The position numbers were made by a program, and so were the translations under genes. The notes under the pieces are model-generated. The model saw only the letters and a program-made list of their open reading frames with translations. It made no database searches and was not told where the DNA came from. Of a stretch of DNA of 64,000 nucleotides, positions 52,601-61,600 are shown one piece after another. Position 1 is the stretch's first letter, and every line of letters begins with the position of its first letter. The stretch is taken from the NCBI GenBank assembly GCA_963924555.1, contig OZ004590.1, positions 2,953,001-3,017,000 on the forward strand, written 5' to 3'. The DNA is from Crambe crambe. Lineage: Eukaryota > Porifera > Demospongiae > Poecilosclerida > Crambeidae.

Positions 52601-55600
52601 CTCTACAGTGAATGGTCCACCGTATTTCTGTTTGCCGAGATCCAGTCTTGAAGGCCACTCATCCTCACAGTAGGTGAAGGCACTGCGACGTACAGGGACT
52701 TTGTGGTGCCAGGCAAACTTAACAACTCTGTACACCAGTTTGTAAGGATTCACTCTGCAAGGTTCTATCAAGAACCACCTTCGTCTGTGACGAACCAAAC
52801 ACATAGAAAGAATAAGAAGAAACGAAAAAACGCAAAAAATCAATAGATACAGAGAAAAGCCAGCAATTCTGAGTGCATCCAGATAGTAGACATGGTAAGA
52901 ATCATAATAGTAAAGACTCCATGGGATTCCTGTTATGAGAACGCTTAGATAGTTAAGCCACACGTACCAATGCACAAAGAGAATAGAATCTCGAGTTGAT
53001 GAATCGTGGAGCTGGTCCATTCCAAAATTGATAGCGCTAGACGTCAATGTGATGGAACTTGTCACGAGTACTCCCGTGGTACCAAGAAATATAAACATAA
53101 AAGTGACTTTTGGGATATGATGAGGCATAACAGTGCCGATAACTGTGATATACACCACCAAAAAAATTACAAAAAAAGTTGAGGCTGTTAGTGTGATGTA
53201 AGAACTACATCGCAGAGTCTTATAGCGACCAAATTTGATATCAGCAAGCAAACCAGCCATGAGCAAGATTAACGTAATACCAAGAATAAGGAATACAGTT
53301 GCCGAAATGGCCACGACTCTTACGATCGACAATTTTTTTGACATAAATACTATCCATGCGTTGATTGGATTAACTAGGTTATAGCCTACCAATGCTGATA
53401 ATGTCCAAGAAAGTACAACTATAGCAGATTTTGACTTAATGCAGCCAATCTTAAAGAAATTGTAGATATAGTTGTAAGCTGACTTACGAACAGAGGTAGC
53501 AGCAACTTGTAAGAGTGGTAACTGTTCATTGACTTGACCAACCATTGCAGTAGTAGATCAAAGTACGCTTGAGACTGTTAAACTGCATATACTTAGAAAT
53601 TATGGTTCTTTGCTACGAAGCTATCCGTATTGGGCTGGTTATATTGACTATAAAAGGGAAGATTCTAAATAAAAACAACCAAAAAGGGATGGCGGTGTAT
53701 GATTCCATCAACAAGAGAGTTGGTAACCCAACACCAAATCCTCCTAATTCCAATAACCACACGAAGTACATCATAAAGATAAAAGCTAACTTTGAGTACC
53801 TCAGCAAAAAAATAACAGTAAAGATTGACCAAACATCTACTCGCTTCTGTTCCTTTCTAAAAAGATTGGAATTCAATGCTTCTCAGCCGTTGCTGAGAAA
53901 TAGTTCAGTGAGCCCAGTAGGACACCATTTTCTCCTCAGGAAGCAAAGAGCAAGTATGCACCTAAACAGTGAGATGAATAACTTCATTTTTTGTTTGGTA
54001 TTATTTAGAGTGCCACATGATAAGAAGCGGCAGAAATATAGCAAAGGGTAATCAACATTTAATATGCGCTTATAAGTGAGGTATGCCTAATAACGAGTGA
54101 GTACAATATCAAATGACATATTGAGCATGGATGCAGGGAAAGGACAGCCCAGCAGTGTAAACAAGGTAGTCCGTGTATACTTTTTAAAATCACAAGAGTC
54201 AACCAGTGCAAGGATTAAACATCTTTATGTGTGTGTGTGTGTATATACAGAACTGGTTATTTTCACTTTAGAGTAAGGCTATTTCCATGCCAGTCAAAGT
54301 TTTGACCGAGGTGCTGTACGTAGTGGTCTTAAAAAGTGGTATACATAAAAATTTAAGGAAGTTATGATTTTTTTAACTCAAAAAATGATCATTTTGAAAA
54401 AAGACTAAAACGTGTTTATGTGTAAACAGTATAGGGTGAATTGTTCTTTCAAGGATCCAGCCTTCACTCTAATGCATGTATGCATACAACAAAATAAAAA
54501 GGAGAATAAATAACATGATTTAACCAGTATAATTATACTAAGAGGCTTGGTGCACTATCGGGCTCAGAGCAATTTGCACAATGTCTTGTTGCCAGGACAA
54601 GAGTCGGTGAGTTAGCAACATCATCACTGCTCAAAATAAGAGGGAGAAGGCATCAGAGCCACCCCTGCATCGAGAATACACAAAATTCTGAATAGAGAAG
54701 CTCGAGGTAGCACATCCCTACTCAAAAATGGTCAGCACCGATACGACTGTGCGTCACCCCCTGCATATATACACACCCAGGTTTGTGCAGACTGTGATTA
54801 GGCAGCCAAATCATCACTTGCCACATGAGTATACTAGAGCATACTAAGACTTTACAACTTACCAGTGATTTGTTGATCCATTCTAGTGACCAAACTCTCT
54901 GACAGTGAGGGGAGAGCTACACAGAGCACACACCAATCTCACTCGTTGCATTGCTTCAGAAAGCCTTTCACAGCTCACAAGAGGTGCTTCAACTGGTGCT
55001 TCAGCTTCTGTTGAGTGTGAGGATGGCCCAGCTGGCCATCATCTGGTACTCTGGTAGCATAAAAACTTCTCTCTCTTCTCAAAGCTTGAAGACACGTGGC
55101 AAAAAACTATAACTGGAAATTGTGCAATGATGCTGACTCAACAGGATGTGCAGCTAGCCATGCGCAGTTACTATGACAATAATGTGCTTTAATAGAGCTA
55201 CATTTTGACTGCTTATCCAAGCTTCTAGCATGAACGGTTGACAATCGACGCTTACTTTTAGGAGATCATTCTTCTCCAGTCTCGCGGTTTGTATTTTATA
55301 GCTCAATGGAATGAAATAGCATGAGCAAAAAGTAGCATAACTTCATGATGGTGCATGGTAATGCTCTGAAACTTGAAAAACAAGTGCTGGATAGACCAAA
55401 GTATATTATAAGCCAAAAAAAAAAAATTTTTTTTTCAATAAATGTATACTTCCTCCCTTTTAATGATGTCTAGACGATACTCTCCAGTGTTTAAATTGAG
55501 CTAATTTTTGGATAAAGGATTTTATTCGAAAGAAGCCAGTAATACTATATAGCCTATACTCCATATAATGCACACCAGATTGCCGACCATTACCTACTCT

Positions 55601-58600
55601 ATCTGATATGTTTTAGGCTGTGTGAGACTACAAGGTGAGCTGATCTGCATCTATTTAGTGGTGTAGAGCAATACCATAAGTAATATTTATGGTACGGTGC
55701 CAAGGAAATTATGGCTGTGAATGGCCCGAGTCCGAGGGCACAGCCCGAGGACAAGGCAAGGCTGTTCACAACCATAATTTCCAAGGCAACCGTACTATAA
55801 TTATTATATATCCCACCTGATTGGCTAGAATCCTACCGCAGTTACCATAGACACCTAGCTAGCCGTAGCAACAACCATGAAAGAATCCACTTCTACCTCT
55901 GAGTATCCCCATACGAAAGGTACTGCCTAGCACCTAGGCATGTGCGAGTGGACTGGCCAGCTATCGTGGCTTTTGGCGAGTCTCCGCCCACATCTGCAGT
56001 CATTATACAACCACTTATTACTGACTCGAAGGTTGACGCCCTCCTTGGCGAGCGTGCGCATGCTGCTAGCAACGAGTTCCTCAGCTCCCCGGCCCCAAGT
56101 CCACAGCTACAGCTGAGTTAGAAACAGAAAATGCACTACGCTTCGAATGTGCCTCAGAAAAAGAGCTAGCTGAGGGGATAGTTCCACAGAACTAAAGTCT
56201 ATTCACGTTCACCTTGACCTTCTTATATCCGCGATAACTTGCTCAATTCTTGACCAATTTCAAAATTTCAGACACCAGCAGCTAGCTAATTATCTGAGAT
56301 TTATGATGATGCTTTTTATAAGGACTCATTCCTTACCAGTAAGAAGTTAGCTGTATGTCCCATAAGCAAAGTATGGAGCTGCCATTCACCACAAGGAATT
56401 TAGTGCGCGCGATAGAGCAACAACAATGCAATGGCTGCCAGGTGCTACTGATTCTCGAGTAAGTTAGCTAGCTTACGCGAGTAACTGCTGGTTAAAACTA
56501 AGAAATATGAATTATAGAATAGTTCAGCTAACTAGAAAACTGAATCACAGAATCTTTTAGCTAACTAGATCGATAGAATCAATGAGAAGTCACATTATCA
56601 AATTTAACTACAATATTTTAATCACTGCTAAACTTTCCGGCAGTTTAGCTTATACAGAACATACAGAATAATCATTACTAAACCCTCCAGGAGTTGCTGG
56701 GATCAGGAAAGGAAGGAGCAGGCTTGAGATGTCAGCTGAACCACCCTACCTCTCTGGGGATTGTCCAGTAGAAGACAGGGCAGAGGTCCAGGGAGAGTCA
56801 TGGCAGGCATGAGAGAAAGTCACGCAAGAACGAGAAAAGAACTTGATAACACGTGGCTTGGCTCCAATTACCCGCGCATACCTCTAGCCATAACTATGTG
56901 GCTAATTGGATTAACACACGTTCTTACGTAAGCTTACTATACCACAGCTACTTCCGGGGCCAAGGTGAACGCGAATAGACTTTAGCTTTTGCCATACTGG
57001 GAGCTCCATCACTATCATGCTCTCTTTATTGTCTCAAAGAATAACTAACTATAGAAAAGACAATTTGTAGAAAAGAGGCCATTATAGATGGCATAGAGAT
57101 GCATTTCACTTGGCCTGGGGGAGGCCGGTATTACAATTTCACCTGGGGGAGGTCGGTATTACAGTTAATGTCCAGCCCTCCTATAGGAATAAATGTACTA
57201 GGTGGGATATATATAATAATAATTAGCTGGAGTGTCTTTAGTGACAAATTTACGACGCTCATGACAAGTTTTATGTAGCCATTAGCTACCCCAAACATGT
57301 GGACTCTGTAGTAGAAACATGCTAGCTAGCTCAACTGCTTTATAAATGATTGGAAATGAATGATACTTTTAAATACCTCCTGCTCATCCGTTATCTGCTC
57401 AATATCTGTAATGAAACTATAACTAAGCATTTTCAGTGTGCACTGAGGGGTTAGCACTTCAGTGCTTTTCATTACTTTATAAATGCACTAACCTGCTATG
57501 TTTAGTCATATTAATCAATACTCATAGCTAAATATGTGGGTTTGCTAATAATATCAATTGAGCTACTAAATGTTTTGACTGAGGTGCTCTATGCAGTCAG
57601 TAGTCATTGTCTTGGATGTTTGAGTAATACTCTTCAGCATATTTACGTATTAAAGATGGTTCATCTCTTGTTCGATGCTTGTATTTTTTAGCCACCCAAG
57701 CATACACGATAAAAGTTATCACTCCTATAGAAATATGAGTGATATAAAAGCCAGACCCACAGCTCAAGGGGTAGCTAGTCTTCCAGGAAATTGAAAATGG
57801 TATGGATATAATGATACCAAGGGCCTGCGCTAGTATTCTTAAGATAAAGAGTACACTAATCAACAGCCCCTTCATGGAGTAAGGACTTTGGGAGGCGATG
57901 AACTCGAGTACTCCGATGTCAATAAGCATGTTGTACAGCGCTGAAAGTACATGCTGAGAAGTGAAGAAGTATACATTTTGATATAAAGGTGGCCTGAATG
58001 ATGTAGACTCGTTGACAACATGTGTCGTATGATTTAGAGAAAACATGCATAACTGATTGCTGTTTCTTTCATGTACGACTACATCCATAGCAAGGGCACA
58101 GAGAAGAGATAGTATGACCAGAAGCAGCCCTACTCCCATCTTTTTCAGGATAGTCCTCAGCAACCCTGGAAGGTGATAAGTGATGAACGGACGAAGCAAA
58201 AACAGATAGAGAGGAATAATAAGCAGGACTAGTAGGGGAGACAACAAACCACTGCTGAGGAATAAGTAGTGAACAATCCCTTCAATACGTATCATATGCC
58301 CTAGAGAGTGGGAAGAATTACCTTCAGGAGGCTTGAAGAATAAATCACGGTGTATTGAAAATTCAGCAAGCATTGACTCTGATACAAATTGCAGCATAAA
58401 TAAGGGCATAATGGAAACCAATACTTTCAAGATCCCCAGGAAAGTTTTTACGTCTTCGACCTGCTCTACAGTGAATGGTCCACCGTATTTCTGTTTGCCG
58501 AGATCCAGTCTTGAAGGCCACTCATCCTCACAGTAGGTGAAGGCACTGCGATGTACAGGGACTTTGTGGTGCCAGGCAAACTTAACAACTCTGTACACCA

Positions 58601-61600
58601 GTTTGTAAGGATTCACTCTGCAAGGTTCTATCAAGAACCACCTTCGTCTGTGACGAACCAAACACATAGAAAGAATTAGAAGAAATGAAAAAACGCAAAA
58701 AATCAATAGATACAGAGAAAAGCCAGCAATTCTGAATGCGTCCAGATAGTAGACATGGTAAGAATCATAATAGTAAAGACTCCATGGGATTCCTGTTATG
58801 AGAACGCTTAGATAGTTAAGCCACACGTACCAATGCACAAAGAGAATAGAATCTCGAGTTGATGAATCGTGGAGCTGGTCCATTCCAAAATTGATAGCAC
58901 TAGACATCAATGTGATGGAACTTGTCATGAGTACACCCAAGATACCAAGAAGTATAAACATAAAAGTGACTTTTGGGATATGATGAGGCATAACAGTGTC
59001 GATAACTGTGATATACACCACCAAAAAAATTACAAAAAAAGTTGAGGCTGTTAGTGTGATGTAAGAACTGCATCGCAGAGTCTTGTAGCGGCCAAATTTG
59101 ATATCAGCAAGCAAACCAGCCATGAGCAAGATTAACGTAACACCAAGAGTAAGGAATACAGTTGCTGAAATGGCCACGACTCTTATGATCGACAATTTTT
59201 TTGACATAAATACTATCCATGCGTTCATTGGATTAACTATGTTATAGCCTACCAATGCTGATAATGTCCAAGAAAGTACAACTATAGCAGATTTTGACTT
59301 AATGCAGCCAATCTTAAAGAAGTCGTAGGTATAGGTATGAGCTGACTTACGAACAGAGGTAGCAGCAACTTGTAAGAGTGGTAACTGTTCATCGACTTGA
59401 CCATCCATTGCAGTAGTATATCAAAGTACGCTTGAGACTGTTAAACTGCATATACTTACGTAGAAATTATGGTTCTTTGCTACGAAGCTATCCGTATTGG
59501 GCTGGTTATATTGACTATAAAGGGGAAGATTCTGAATAAACAACCAAAGAGGGATGGCGGTGTGTGGTTCCATCAACAAGAGAGTTGGTAAACCCAAGCT
59601 GTCCCATCACCAAATCCTCCTAATTCCACACAAAGTACATCATAAAGATAAAAGCTAACTTTGAGTACCTCAGCAAAAAAATAACAGTAAAGATTGACCA
59701 AACATCTACTCGCTTCTGTTCCTTTCTAAAAAGATTGGAATCCAATGCGTTGCTGAGAAATAGTTCAGTGAGCCCAGTAGGACACCATTTTCTCCACAGG
59801 AAGCAAAGAGCAAGTATGCACCTAAACAGTGAGATGAATAATTTCATTTTGGTTGGGTAGGTATTACTTAGAGTGCCACATGATAAGAAGCGGCTGAAAT
59901 ATAGCAAAGGGTAATCAACATTTAATATGCACTTATAAGTGAGGCATGCCTAATAATGAGTGAGTACAATATCAAATGACATATTGAGCATGGATGCAGG
60001 GAAAGGACAGCCCAGCAGTGTAAGCAAGGTAGTCAGTGTATACTTTCAAAAATCACAAGAGTTAAGCAGTGCAGGGATTAAACATCTTTGTGTGTGTGTG
60101 TGTATGTATATATTATGGAACAGAACTGGTTATTTTCACTATACAGTAAGGCTATATTCCATGCCAGTCAAAGTTGTGTAGATACCCTGGTTACTCCTTA
60201 GCAACAAGTGAACTCACATAGACTATAGTATAGAGGTATTCCATCTATAAACTCAACCCTCAATCCCTTACAGGAGACTGAATCGCTTGACTATGGGTTT
60301 TCTAAGTCATCACTCCTTGCTTCTCAGGGGATGAAGATTTCCTTGAAGGAATGTTTGTCGATGCCTGCTCTCACAGTGACTCGCCGAGATATGGTGCCTG
60401 TCCTCCATGCTCTCAGCAACACACCACCAGCAGCCAATCAAAATATTATTCTGGTGAGCACGTACACACCATAACATATACTTGGTTATAGGAGAGATTG
60501 CTTTATTGAGGTAGATGAATCAAGCTCATAGGATTACCAATTTAGTATTTAAGTGGTTCAGTGTGCCTTTTACTGTGTCATATCAACCTTGCCTCAACAC
60601 AACCTTGATTGAGTCACTGCTTGGGAAAGTTAAGTAGTTCAGTGCCTGTGGCCATGGTTACAGCTAGGTCACCTTATCTCTACATGACCTTTGCCCTCAA
60701 TGTGTAGATTGTATAGATCACACTATGCTTTAGATGATAGAATCTCTCACTATGGACTCCCTAAATTCCAATGACATCCATAATCAGATAATGTGCCTAT
60801 TAGTATGGAATACCTTAGACTAGGCCACATACATACTAAATCTTAGCAGCCGTGAATCTATACATGATAGTTGGTAAGGATTGTCAAAGTCATAGACAAC
60901 TCCACAAAATCTAAGCAAGAATGGTTCACTTGATAATTAGCATTCTTGATAACTTGCAGGGCAACTCTTTATTTTCTGGAGCTCTTTTGGTCTTCATGTC
61001 CCACTCGACATTGCTTGACAAGTCCCTGAGACTGACATTGCTTGAAGATCTCGTCTCTCAGTTAGTACGTCAACAAATACTTCAAGCAGAAGTGAAAATA
61101 AGCAAACAAGTTATGCAAAGTGCACTGAAGAACTGGAGTCCTAGAGGCTGTAAGTTTGGGAGAAATTATAGGCAGGGCAGGGTTCTGCCCAGAAATGAAA
61201 AATACCTTGATTTGAGTCCTTTAATGGGTGCACAATAAAAAAATCATAGCCAAAATTGCCAAGTGGCACTGTTGACTGAGTGTAGAACCGTAACTTGGGT
61301 GGCCAAGTGTGTATAAACCCTACTGCTGATTATTGGGTGGTTGAAATGGCCACTGTTTACCAAATGGATACCGTCAACTGAGTATGGGTAGAACCTTACT
61401 CGGGTGGTTGAAGTGGCCAGGTGTGGGTAGAACCCTACTGATTATTGGATGGTTAAAAAAAATGGCCACTTTCCACCTCTGTGCCTCATTGCAGGCATTA
61501 GGCTTATATGCATTCACCTTGCCCCTTGATCATTCACTATAACTGCTATAACTTTCTCGATTCTTAACCAAATTTCAAGCACCAGCAGAGAGAGTGGATA

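Larger units (their letters stand above)
49317..54302. repeat. Segmental duplication, copy 1 (~5.0 kb)
   Basis: From AAAAAGTGGTATACATAAAA (49321) to CCATGCCAGTCAAAGTT (54302) the sequence is nearly identical to 54327-60175. It contains one transporter gene on the minus strand. A hairpin lies at 50672-50730 (GGAAATTATGGCTG and its complement); (GT)n at about 54230. Small frames (for example 49892-50179) are broken in the other copy and are not annotated. Confidence 0.96.
54327..60175. repeat. Segmental duplication, copy 2 (~5.85 kb)
   Basis: Direct repeat of 49317-54302. Extra length comes from a 788-base MITE (56195-56982) and a ~50-base longer hairpin loop at 55716-55770 (contains CCCGAGTCCGAGGGCACAGC). 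Copy 2 also has scattered small indels. Contains the second transporter gene. Confidence 0.96.

Noticed and set aside
52470..52673. 67-codon + strand frame identical in both duplicates
   Set aside because: Shadow of the transporter coding sequence on the other strand.
53569..54051. 160-codon + strand frame upstream of transporter 1
   Set aside because: Not preserved in copy 2; composition (Lys/Asn-rich) fits AT-rich non-coding DNA.
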